Source of the DNA: Cristatella mucedo
Lineage: Eukaryota > Bryozoa > Phylactolaemata > Cristatellidae
Assembly: GCA_009760855.2 (NCBI GenBank)
Contig: WPIO01000019.1
Coordinates: forward strand, 2,188,501 to 2,252,500
Length of the DNA: 64,000 bases
Direction of reading: 5' to 3'
Part shown: piece after piece, positions 10,668 to 22,800 of the stretch
Position numbering within the stretch: the stretch's first letter is position 1
Layout of the letters: every line of letters begins with the position of its first letter
Notes under the pieces: model-generated
Told to the model about the DNA's origin: nothing
Database searches by the model: none
What the model saw: only the letters and a program-made list of their open reading frames with translations
Program-made: the position numbers and the translations under genes

Positions 10668-11147
10668 GAAGCCTAATAATATTAATACATTTGATAAAGT
10701 GCCCTCAGATAACTCAATCTCTTTCTAGACGCTTTAAATGCGCTGCAAAAGAAGCCCGATTGAATGGTTAGTGGTAGCGTGCTCAATAAACAGCAAGAAC
10801 AACATGTTTAGGGGTGATATGCACAGATTCAGCATGCACGCATGCTTAGTGGCAGCAGGCACAGTGCTAGCACGCATAAGCACGTAAAGGTTGAATCACA
10901 GTGACCCACGAAATGCTGGGATAAATAACTGCGTTTCTATTTTCTTTTTAAATGTAGTCAAGTCAGGAGATGTCGTAACGCAAGTCAAGAATGAGTTCCA
11001 GGCTTTGGGAGCAAACGATCTAAATGCACGGTCTCCAAAGGATTTGAGGTTTGTACAAGGTAAAGGTAAACAGTTTGATTCCGAAAAGCGGGTGGTACGA
11101 TGCTTATCCTGGTGGGGAAATAGATCTGATAGGTAGGCTGGAGCCAA
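10668..11147 (-). mobile_element. L2 LINE fragment
   Basis: Encodes MAPAYLSDLFPHQDKHRTTR, then NLKSFGDRAFRSFAPKAWNS, followed by the 3' UTR and the TTAGGCTTCTTA-flanked ATT tail at the low-coordinate end. Confidence 0.9.
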
Positions 11148-12480
11148 CGAATAATAACTAGAGTTTACGCCAGCTTTGAAGAAAAATCCAGGTAAATAGA
11201 AATCAGTCTTATAAGGTCGGCGGCGGTACGAAATGTGACTGACATTGGGAACACGAAACCAGCTCTGCGGACTCCACGGAAGGCAACCGCCCTATCTGAG
11301 TATCCAAAATGTAATGGAGCGACTGTGGCATCGCTTCCGAAATATGCTGGATTTTATGTGCCTAATAACACCACAAAATACTAGGTTCCGGATTCAAAAT
11401 TAGCAGCACCATTTTCATTAAAAAATAACGTCAAGATCTTTTGTGATTAATTGTCGACGAAATTTTGGCAGGACAATAAATTCTTCAACCGAAGTCGGAC
11501 GAGCTTCTTCGCTCTCACCCATAAATAAGCGGACGCTGTATACCACAAGTTGCTGCGAAAACGTTGATGATGAGACACGGGCTTACGTTGTACTGCAACT
11601 TTGTGTTAATTAACTTATGGATGTTATTTCGAAGTTTCTGTACTTGCAAATGCGCATTAAATCGCCGCAGTTCGTCGAACATAGCTTGCCTAGTCGTTCA
11701 AGGTATTGCTGCATCTTTTTTAAAGTCAGGGAACGTATCTTTAACAGTTGGACCTGCGTTTTACCTGGTAGGCTATAGAAGATACAATTCAAAAAAATCA
11801 AACTGCCCTGGTAGCCTTCATTGTTCTCGAATTTCTGGTTTCGAAGCCAAAATCCAAATGCAAAACAGCACAGGAATGAATAGAAGGTATGCATTGCTAA
11901 ATAACTGTTGCGGCATACTGAATCCAGAGATATGTGAAAGTATGGTGGCGATAAAAGGCATCAGAATCGGTGTTAGCAAGCGCTGTGAGCGAATGCCATG
12001 CACCATGCATGTGTGTGACAAGCAGCTTTAAAAAAGCGCGACTTCCACAATGACCCACCAGTGGCCCTCAATAAGGTGAGCCCAATACTCGGCGACACTT
12101 GTGTGCGCGATAACTGCCCCTTTCACTTGCAGCTCTGCAGCTCACAGCATGCATTTGCGAGGGAAATACATAATATCGCACTTGTATATATTTTTAGTTC
12201 TTATACACAACATAATAATTGCACGTGTAGTTTTTATCTCAAACAACCATGTCTTCTTTTTGAACTTTTTACCATATTCCACTTGGGAAAAAAGGAAACC
12301 CGACAAAAGGGAGGAGTAAAAAAGTTCGCCGACCAAAGGAACCCAAAATTCTTTTAAGGAATACTGGTTTAAATACATTTTCATAGGTAGAGTATTATAT
12401 TAGAGAAAATCCACGCATTGTATAACTCCCATCACATTATAGTTTATGCTAGCTTGTAAACATATTTTGAAATGATATAG

Positions 12481-12718
12481 TTGTCTCTCTGTCTGTCCGT
12501 CTATCTGTCTGTCTGTCTCCCTCTCTATCTCACTGTCTCTTTCTGTCTGCCTGTCTGGTTTGTTTGTCTGTCTGTCTGTCTGTCTCTCTTTCTCTGTGTA
12601 TGAGTGTGTCTTCTCTGTCTTCGGCTGTCTGTCTGTCTGTCTGTCTGCCTGGTTCTACCAAAGTCTTCTGTCTCTGTCTGTTTCGGCCTGTCTCCATCCA
12701 GTATATATATATATATAT
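12481..12718. repeat. Compound (CTGT)n / (TA)n microsatellite
   Basis: Imperfect CTGT and CTCT units to about 12700, then (TA)n to about 12718. The open frames across it are repeat artefacts. Confidence 0.95.
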
Positions 12719-13105
12719 TGCTCTATTCTCATGCTCTTTCACTCTCTCCGTAAAAACTTAAGTGCACTGAATTTTCCTGTAAGTTAAAAATTATTCTATG
12801 AGAACCAGGGCAATCGCATTCTTTCTTTTTTCCGGGACGACGGAACACTTAATTAGGGATATTCCATTTCTTCACTTGTACGTAAGCTTCTTTGCTATTA
12901 TGATGCAGCTAATTAGAAGTAGACACTGAGTGATGCCTGCATGTGCCGATCCACACGGGCTTACTTTGGCTTGCTCGGGACGCATTGAATAGTTGCAGGT
13001 TAGTGCGTGTGAAGTTGATAAAAACTTTTCGTTTAACGTCTCTACCGGATCATTCGCTGGATCCTTTGAACTTACGTAGCTCAATGAAACGGCAGACTTG
13101 ACGAG

Positions 13106-13189
13106 AAAAGGCAAGAACCAAATATAATAAACATAATACAAATAATATATATTTATTTATAATATATATTTACTTGGTTCTTGCCTTTT
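13106..13189. repeat. Fold-back element with AT-rich loop
   Basis: AAAAGGCAAGAACCAA at 13106-13121 is the exact reverse complement of 13174-13189; the 52-nt spacer is almost pure A/T. It could be a short MITE-like element or a transcript hairpin. Confidence 0.8.
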
Positions 13190-13639
13190 ATTATCATTAT
13201 ATATTTATTAAATATATATATATATATATATATAATTACATATATTTATACAATATAATAAATCCATTAGTTTGCTAGCTACCAGAATCCGTTGAAAGCA
13301 ACATGTAGCAGCTCGTGAGATTCGATATTTGCAGCTGCTGCGTACAACGGAAATGCGAGAGGAGTAGCAGCAGCATTGTGTGCAGCACCGATAAAACCGA
13401 AGCAGAGTCCATGTGTGCAGGGTGCTCGGCTCCGATGTCCTTCCTGCATACGTGTAGTATATACTATGTGTACCCGAACGAGCCAACTAGGTTATTTGAT
13501 TACTTGAATTTCAAGAAATTTCTTTCGCTCTGTCTGTTGGCATGTGCAAAGCTCATGGAAAGGACTGCCAAAAATAAGGCATGCACTCGCACATGCGTGA
13601 GCTTCGGGTGCTTAATGAATAGATCATGGTCCTCTGCTA

Positions 13640-13701
13640 CCAAATCGACTAGATGGAAAGCAATTGACTGGAATCCAAATCGACTGGATGGAAAGCAATT
13701 A
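13640..13701. repeat. 35-bp tandem duplication
   Basis: CCAAATCGACTAGATGGAAA begins at 13640 and recurs at 13675 with one change. Confidence 0.85.
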
Positions 13702-14375
13702 CTTCGTTCTTGTTTGACGGTGCATCAGCGGAGCGCATGCTGACTGGTACACTAAATAAGTTAGGCAACGGTTTCTGCTAAGTTTTTGGTGAGTCCTGCT
13801 AGTTGGATGGCAAAATCGTTTTGAAGTTTGCAAACCGTCTCTGCTGTCTTTAGTCCAGTTATGTGCTTTTCATTCGAGCAATACGAGGTCACTTTGAAGT
13901 GGTACACCTCAGCCAAATTGGTAATGTTTGTTGAGCCTAAAAAATTAATAGCACTTAGCAATCATTGAAACACTCCTCGTGCGTCATATAAGGGGGGCTG
14001 GGGTTTGGTAGTCCAGTTTACTGTGCCCGTCCTACTTCTAACTGCATTTGCACTACGCATTCCTTTTTCTTTTGGAGACGGTTTATCACCACTATGCTAG
14101 GTGCTCGGGGAGGGGCATGAAATATCAACTCGCAATAGACACCCAATTCGTTTTTTGAGGCTCCTTATATTCCCGTACGTAGCCTCGCATGTAACCATAC
14201 GTTTTGAAGGTTTCTATCTCCAACCTGATAACTTGAATTCTCTCGTTGGCCCTGAACCTCCTCAGTTATCGGTTGGAACCCGAAATCTCATCAACTTACC
14301 ATTTCTTGCTTTTGCATTCGAGCTTTCTTCTAGCTTTGCCCTTGGCGGTAATAACTTGGTCGTGCAAAAGCTGGC

Positions 14376-14381
14376 TTTATT
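14376..14381 (-). promoter_or_regulatory. Candidate poly(A) signal for TESK
   Basis: AATAAA on the minus strand, about 1.06 kb past the TESK stop. I saw no nearer AATAAA on that strand. A match this short could be chance. Confidence 0.25.
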
Positions 14382-15442
14382 TTGATAGATCCCTGCGTTG
14401 AGATAAAGTACCCTACAGTATCATTTCATCTGCGGCATTCCGAGAACCCAAGCCATCCACGACTTGACACCCAAGCCAGCCAGACTTCCCCACGTTGGAG
14501 ATTACCAAACGCACCTTAAAAAAGTAGAGCATCTGGCATCGATTCGAGTTCACGAGCACAAGGCGAAACCACAACAAACTGATCGTTGCAATTAAGATAC
14601 ACCGTCTGTGCATCGTTCACGAGAATAGTGCATGTCCTACGCGGGTTAAATTGAGTCTCGCACCCAGCAGGCACTCAAAATTGCTACAAGCACTACACCC
14701 GCACGTGCAATAATGGCATCTTGCGATTGCAGGAGCTTCGGATAAAGCTTCGGATAAAGAAGGGAATCGAATCAAGAACCGAATCAGAAACCTCCTACCC
14801 GTGCACAACTATCCGAGTTGCAGACACTTAGCTGGAAGTTGCGAATGTCTTGCGACCGTCAGAAATGTATTCATGTCGGTTAAAGGCAGCACGGTGTAAC
14901 AAGTAACATGCGGGCTGAAAGTAAAATGTTCGGTCGGACGCGCGGCAAAAAACAACGTTCGCTATTGCACAGGCCACGAGGAGAAAGAGCTCCACACAGC
15001 TATGCACGGAGCCAACAGCTGCAGCACTGGAGCGCCTGCAACAGACTCGGGAAATGGCCAAAGCGTGACGGCACCTGCCGGCCATCAAGCAGAAAGAAAA
15101 GACGAACAGCCGATTGCGGAAGAATTAGCCAGCTCAGATGCTGCAGTCGACTTTGAAGCTTCGCTCATACCCCTCCATCCCCTCCCCGAGAACCCCTGGT
15201 GTTTCAGATGCAGTCCACGCTGGCACTCTGTCGAAGGATTGCCAGTCGGTTATGCATCGCAAGTATGAAGTCCACACGCGAACGCTTTGCGAGACGAAGT
15301 GCAACGTGAGCCTATGCGCAAAAATAACAACGCCGTGCAAAAAAGGGGAAGAAATTCAAAGCGCTTCGAGAGCTCCCGAAGTAGCAGCGATTCCACGATT
15401 CAAGAGCACCCGCCCGAAGCAGTCCATCCAGCTTGCTGCGTG

Positions 15443-16881
15443 CTACACAATGGACGACAGGCGCCGGCGCTGCTTTTTCTCGGCGTCGTTGAGCTGCCGA
15501 AGGTGATTGAGCTTGAGCTGCAGCTGCTCCAAATGTTCAACCGTGCCAGCCTCCGTGCCTCTGCCGCCACAGCTGCTGCTGCTGCTGCGCCCTCGCACTT
15601 GCCTCGGCTGCCGGCGTTTTTCCGTGAGGGTCGGATTGGTTGAGCCGCCACCCTCCAGCCCGGATCTGCCGTCTCCTCCTAGAACGCAGCTCGACGGCCG
15701 GGCGTTTGGCGACACGCCTGGGCAGCTGGCAGCTGCGAAGCATTCACGGTCGTCGTCCGACGGGCGGCCCTCCCTGAATGCAGCTGGCCGCAAAGTAGGT
15801 GCAGTGGCTCTCGCGGCTTGGCCAACGACAACCGGGGCAGACGGTTGGAACGAGTGACTCCACGCGGCGGTTGAGGCAGCGGCGGTGCCGGACGACATGG
15901 GCGGCGCCGAGCCACCGCACGAGCGAAGCACGTCCTTGAGGTTGTCCTCGAACTCGCACTCGAGGTCGTCGACGGGCGACACGGCGGCCGACGTCCCAGC
16001 GGCAAATACGCTCTTGCCACTCGCCCCGTCGGAAGGCGTGGACGGGTCGCTGACCTCGCCGGCGCCGCGCGAGCGCTGCGATCGGATGAGGTCGAGCCCG
16101 CAGAACAGCATGGCGAACTCGAGGCTGAGCTGCTTGTAGCGGCTGCTCGGCAACTGCAGCTCGGGAGCTCCAGTGGACGACCGCCTCTGCGTGGCAGCAG
16201 CAGCAACAGCACAGGCGTCTGCCGACGATTGGCAAAAGTCGGCGTCGCCGGCAGGACTCGCGGGTGGTGCATCGGCGGCGGCAACAGCAGAGCTGGCCTG
16301 CTCCGCGGGCTCGTCCGAGCGTCGGGTCAGCCGTAAGCTGCAGCTTGCTGCCGCCGTACATTCGGTGCCGCCGCTTGAGTCACCGGTTATGCAGCCGTCG
16401 GCGACGGCCTCGGGGTCGCCGCCACTGTGAACCGAGGGCGAAGCCGATTCTGGGCCGTCGCTGAGCTCGGGCAGGGATGACGTGTGCCGCAAGCTGTGCC
16501 GACGAACCTGCGCGGCAGCGGAAGGCAGCAGGAAGCGGAGAGACAGCGAGTCGTGGTCGTCGTCGCCACCTATCGGTAGCACTCTGCCACGGCTGCAGCT
16601 GCCGCCAGTGCCGTCGTCGCCCGGCACGGTGGCCTCGAACGAGGCCAGCAGCTTGTGTCCGTCCTTGAAGCGCTGGCTGCTGGCAAACGGGTTGGTGTTG
16701 GCTGGCGCTGGAGTGTAGAACGGGTCCTCTTTGGTCATGCGTCGGGCGACCACCTGCAGGGAGGCCGCCGATGCGCTGCTGCTCGGAGGCAGCTGCAGCA
16801 GCGGGTCCTTCGACTCGTCGGCAAGCAGCTCGGACAGCTCCAGCTGCCCGGCCGACTTGGACCGCTTGTGACCGTAACAAT
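15443..16881 (-). CDS. TESK: TESK terminal coding exon 10 (C-terminal tail, residues 484-962)
   Basis: A 1439-nt GC-rich exon after acceptor CTCTGCTCTGCAG, ending in TAG at 15445-15443. It is Ser/Ala/Gly-rich and presumably disordered. Visible elements: a HKRSKSAG basic patch, an MTKEDPFYTPAPANTNPF segment (about 532-548), a basophilic RRHSLRH site (about 610-616) that could be a phosphorylation or 14-3-3 site, and a C-terminal Leu-heptad segment (about 930-955) before RRRLSSIV. Vertebrate TESK tails are also Pro/Ser-rich but much shorter. Confidence 0.88.
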
Positions 16882-19800
16882 CTGCAGAGCAGAGAGACGG
16901 AGGGAGAGTGAGAAGCAGCTACACAAATGGCAGCAGACATCCAGCACGACAGGATGCGACTCCAGCTAGCGACGCACAGCCGGAGCTCACCGTTCATCGC
17001 GAAATCATAATAGTAATAATAATAATAATAATAAGCTTGATAAAGCATACTCAGAGAACTCAATCTCTTTCTAGGCGCTTTACATTTGCTGCAAAGGAAT
17101 CATTGCGTCTTAATTCGATTCCAAATGGAGCCGTCAAAGCGCTTTCGCTCCGCTGGCTGATAGGAACCTGAAGCAGTGGGCACGTAGCATGCACACAAGT
17201 TCTTTTGGGGGTCGGCAAACTTTACAGACTTCGAGGCCATTTCTGGAGGTCAAGAAGGCAAACAAGGCCAGATTACACCACGCCCACTCCACCGGCCTGG
17301 CAGAAAGGGCGAGGTCAGACAAACTGTTAAAGCCGCACAGCCGAGAGCAGTAATTATAGGGGCATACATTTGCCATCCCTCCCATGACCCTGACAGGCAC
17401 TTCAGCTCCATACAAACGCCTGACATCAGTTAAAGAAATAAACACAGGCCACGGGCTCAGCTGAAACCAACAGTAATGAAGGGGAACAAAACTTCAACGG
17501 TTCAATTAAGCCGGATCCAGCAATAAATAACTAGAAATAACTAGGTGTGGGGCGTTAGGCCGGACTAAAGAATTTGCTTGGCCGCATATGGCCTAAATGC
17601 CGGAGTCTGCCGACTTCTATTTAATACAATCACAGTTGGATGATCTGCTGTAAGAACACCTAGAGCTGCTACACTACCATATAAATAATAATAATAATAT
17701 TAATGTACTTGATAAAGCGCCCTCAGAGAACTTAATCTCTCTCTAGGCGCTTTACATTTGCTGCAAAGGGAAATGCAATTGAATGGTAAGTAAAATCATG
17801 CTTGAAAAACAAACAAAATGAATAACATGGTTAGGGGTGACATGCACAGGGTCAGCATGCAAATGTGGTTAGTGGCAGCATGCACAGTGTCAGCACGCAT
17901 AAGCATATCAAGGACGAATCGCAGGGACCCACAATAATGTCCAAAATAGGTGTGTTTTTAAATTCTTTTTAAATGTGGTCAGGTCAGGGGATGTTCTGAC
18001 GCAGGTCAGGAGGCAGTTCCAGGCTTTGGGAGCATACGAACTAAATGCACGGTCTCCAAAGGATTTGAGGTTTGTATGAGGTATTTGTAGACTGTTGGAT
18101 TCCGAAAAGCGGGTGGTAGGATGCTTGGCCTGATGGGGGAGTATGTCGGAGAGATAGGCTGGAGCCATAGAATGAAGGGACCAAAAAGTGAGCGACAATA
18201 CCTTGAAGTCAATCCGTTGCTTGACTGGTAGCCAGTGCAGGTCGGCGAGAAGTGGAGTAATGTGGCAACTGCGACGTTCACGACAGACAAGCCTAGCTGC
18301 AGAGTTTTGCACCAGCTGCAATCGCCTGATCGCACATGCTGGTAGGCCAGTAAGCAGTGAGTTGCAGAAGTCGAGACGAGATGTCACCACGAATGCATGG
18401 ACCAACTTAGATGTGGTATCCTTATCTAAACAAGCCCAAATTTTAGCAATGTTATGAAGCTGAAAATAGGCAGATTTGACTGTGGAGCTGATATGGTCGT
18501 CTTACGAGAGGGCGCTTTGGAATATGACACCTAGATTTTGAGCTGATTCGACAGAAGATATGCTGGCAGAGCCAATTTTGAGAGACAGCCTTTCCAATCT
18601 CCGAATCACACTGGGTTTGCCCATAACTAGTAAGTTAGTTTTGTCATCGTTTAGTTTTAGAAAATTTGCTGCCATCCATGTGCGGATGTCATCAATGCAT
18701 GCAGCAAGTGAGTTTAAAGAATTTGAGGTGCTCGAAGGCTGGAAAAGAAATACACACTTAGTGGTCATTTCACACAGACACACACACACACACACTCAAG
18801 CACACACACCCACATGCACAAGCATGCAATTAAGTTATTCTGTATCTTGCATAACTTAATTATCCGAATGTTATTTGTTGGGTCGGTCGCATTCTTTATC
18901 CGAAGCATCACTGATATTTCATGGCTTTGATGCCATTAATGCACGGTAATATCCGCCTTTACATTGTGAATAGACAGCACAAGTCTTGCATCGCCGAGCT
19001 GGTTTGGCCCAGCACTTAAGGTGCTGGTCCCGACCGAGGTCTGGCCGAGGTCGTGGGCCCGAGCCCCGTGGAATATGTGAAGGGCCTGAATAGAGATTAA
19101 GGTCTCGTAGGGCGCAATACAAATGAATTAAATTTCCAGCAAATGTAAAGCACCTAGAAAGAGATTGAGTTCTCTGAGGGGACTTTATCAAGTGCATTAT
19201 TATTATTAGTAGTATTACCCATTTGGCTGCACAGAAAATGTACATTTAAGTTACATCTAAACATACATCATTAAGTTGCATCTGATAAGCCTGTTTCAAA
19301 GCAATCTGTTACTAGATGACTACGTCACGTCCACAGTCAAGTCTGCCTACCTTCAGATTCACAGCGTTGCTAAAAGTCGGGCTTGCTTAGACCGGGATAC
19401 TATTAAATCTATTAAATAAATAAAGATACTATTAAAATATATTACTCTTAATTGGTCCATATATTTGTGACAGCCTGTCTCGACTTCTGGAACTCACTGC
19501 TTGCTGGTCTACTGGCCTGTGCAATCAGACACTTACACTTGGTGCAAACTCTGCAGCTAGGCTTGTCTGTCACGAACAGCCCAGTTTCCGAATCACACCA
19601 CTTCTCGCTGACCTGCACTGGCTCCCAATCAAGCAATGTATCGACTGCAAGGTTCTGTCACTTACTTTTAGGTCCCTTCATTCTCTGGCTCCAGCCTGCT
19701 TATCAGACCTACTCCCCCACTAGGCTAAGCATAGTACCACCCACTTTTCGGAATCTAATCGTTACCAATACCTTGTACGAACCTCAAACCGTTTGGAGAC

Positions 19801-22800
19801 TGTGCCTTTAGTTCGAATGGTCCTAAAGCGTGGAACTCACTCCCGACTGATGTCACGACATCCCCTGACATTTACAAGAAGCTTAAAATACACCTGTCTA
19901 TTACATCATTTAATGGGTTCTTGTGATTCGTCCTTTGTGTGCTTATGTTTGCTGCCACTGCCACTCCTGCTATTAACGATATCTGCATGTTGACCCTGTG
20001 CATGTCACATCTAAAAACGCTATGCTTGATGACATGCGAATGTAACCGATAATCATTTAGTCATGCTTTCCTTACAGTATTTACGAAGTGCCTAGAAAGA
20101 GATTCAGTTCTCTGAGGTCACTATACAAATGAATTATTATTATTACTACTATTATTATATAACAAAGAAGAGCAAGTAATGATTTAAAAGGTTTGGAATT
20201 AGTAAATAAACTGAAAAACCTCGATGCCTGTCCATACTTCGCCTTCTCTATTTTCCTTTGGTCAAGCTTAGCTATTCAGTGTGGCCCTACTTGTAGCAAA
20301 TCCAAACTAGGCACTATAGCAAGTGGTCGTTCCGCATGCATAGCTACGTGATGGCACACTAGGTAAGGCGGCTGCTTTTCACGACTTCGGTCCTGAGGTT
20401 GTGGGTTCGCATCCAGCGGTGGGTGATTCTTTATCCTCGCTGCAAGCGGTGGTGATAGCCGTAAAGGCTCTTCTGTCGCTATACAAAGTGGCTGTTAAAT
20501 CAGCTAGTAGATTTTACTCCGGATAAAGACATTGCTTAAACAGGCTAGTGTTGGCAGTCAATCCTATTGCTTGTAGAACGTTTTGTTAGCCCCTAGACTC
20601 TGAAGCTACAACTTCGGCTGCAAGTTGAACTGTCTGTAGGGATGTCAAATACAGTCAAAGTCCTACTGCAGGGTTTTTACTTTCCTTTTACAAATTGCAC
20701 TTCGGCCCTGGGGAGCAGGCCATACACAGTGACAGAAAAAAGAGAGAGTGCTCTTCAATTCGCCTGCCAAAAAACAGTACAGCGTCTGAAACATCGGTTT
20801 GTTTAAATACAAACAGGAGAAATAAAAGAGTAGCAGGCTTCCGGTAGTAGGCAAACATCATCCTCAAAATCCAACAACGCCAGACAGGCCTGCACGTTTC
20901 TAGTTTGCCATACAATCTTGCACACAAATCTGGACTCACTTATCCTGAGTAACCCTTTCTTCTCCTTCGGTGTCTGAACTTGGGCCGAAAGTTAATTTAA
21001 AGTCAAATGGCCACAGTTTGCTACTTCTACTGAACTTGTCAACGATTTCTCATTATTTCATGATAATAATAAGAAGGTATTTGTGTAGCACCCTATGAGA
21101 ACTAAATCTCTTTCTAGGCACTTTATAAATGCTGTAAGGGAATCATGTCAATGTGGTTAGGGATAACACGTCAGCATGCGAAAGCACACAGTGAACAATT
21201 CACGTGGATACAGCAAATGCTGTGAGGATCAGGTCTACTTTTAGCTTATTTTTAAATGTCGCCAAGTCAGGGGTGTCGTGACGTCAGTCGGAAGTGAGTT
21301 CCAGGCTTTGGGATCATGCGAACTAAGGCACGGTCTGCGAAATATAGGTTCGAGGCACAGCTAGACGACTTGATTCAGAAGAGGTGTCGTACGATGCACG
21401 GCCTGATTGGAAAGTAGTTCGAATAGGTAGGCTGGAGTGAGAGAATGGATGGACCTAAAAGTGAGTGACAAAACCTGGAAACCGATGTGATACTTGATGA
21501 GGAGCCAGTGCAGGTCGGTGAGAAGTCATGTAATGCAGAGACTTCGACGTTTCATGACAAGACACGCCTAGCTGCAGAGTTGTGCACCATTGGGACCTCT
21601 AACGATTTATTTATTGGTCCTTTATGGTCTTCTAGTTATAAACTATTGGTCGGACATTTCATGAACGATGAACCTATGAATGATGCATTTCCTTATCTTT
21701 ACTTGAACATTAGAAGTACATGACTGGTTGTTCAAATCGATCGGCAGTGACCAAGTGATCGAATTAAAATTGGTGGCTGCTGACCAAGAGTCTGTCAGGT
21801 AGTGCCAGTGGTGCTTGGAATTTGACCGGGTCGCCAGGAATCAGATGGGCCTATTTTCAGCTACCCAAACTTCTATTGGGCAGCTGACTTAATACAACGG
21901 TTATCTGCATCATTAAGCATGACCCAATTGTAGTTCTATTGCACCATAGCCGAGTGAAGGATCGTGGATTCTGGTCTGTCGCAAACCCACCCCCCATACC
22001 ATCCCACTTTCCTCAGCATCCCAGATCGTCAATTCCGCAACTGGTCCTCATTTTGAGAGTTGGTGTATTGCGAAATGACAGGGAGCTAAAACGGATTACT
22101 GGATCACCCCCTACTTAACCGGATGACCTGTGGCTGTTGGCATGTAGGCTCTGAACCACTGGAGTGCTACGTCAGTGATACACAGAACCGATGATGAAAG
22201 CTTAAGGAAGGCTAGAGTGAGATTAATGTGTATTCATTTGAAATACAGTTTACGCCTTCAGGTAACTACCACGAAAAAATCCCGGCTTTTTATGAGGGTG
22301 ATCCCCAAGAGAGACTGCATGTCCTCAAAGTTGACTTAAGTGAGATTAATGTGCAAGCATTCAAAACAGAGTACAGCCGATAGGTAACTCCCACGAAAAA
22401 AAGCCCAGAGGATATCAGCCGTGACCGAACCCGGCTAGAGGCAAATAGATTAGTAAAGCCACCACCCTGCCTGCAGAATTTCGAACAAGGCTAGCCATAA
22501 GAAAAACAAGAGCCTTCCCAAAGAAAAAACCAGTACCTGTACAGTAGCCGATGAAGCGCTGCTGCATCCTATCCTCCTAAGCAAACACCATCAGCAGCAA
22601 AGACTTGCCACTGACCTTTATTGCTAAATCGTCTGCTGCTTCTCGAAGGGGTTGCTTGGGTGGCTGGCACAGGCTGAGAGAAAGGCACACCATCCGACGC
22701 ACATTCTGGAACACCGGCAGCAGGATCTTGCTGCATCGACAGCTCAAGCTGCTGCTCCATCGCAAGCATAACATCCTGTAAGCACTCTTCCGCTTCACCA

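Larger units (their letters stand above)
11151..15442. other. Intergenic and TESK 3' flank
   Basis: No conserved coding sequence recognised. It contains the CTGT microsatellite, AT-rich DNA with a fold-back element, a 35-bp tandem duplication at 13640-13701, and the presumed TESK 3' UTR at the right end. Confidence 0.5.

Noticed and set aside
15507-17063. Other-frame open stretches over TESK exon 10
   Set aside because: They are GC-rich shadows of the coding frame; the phase-checked kinase tail explains the region.
17908-18405. 165-codon frame as a host gene
   Set aside because: It is the L2 reverse-transcriptase C-terminus; the same protein recurs at 9.4, 23.7, 41.2 and 62.5 kb.
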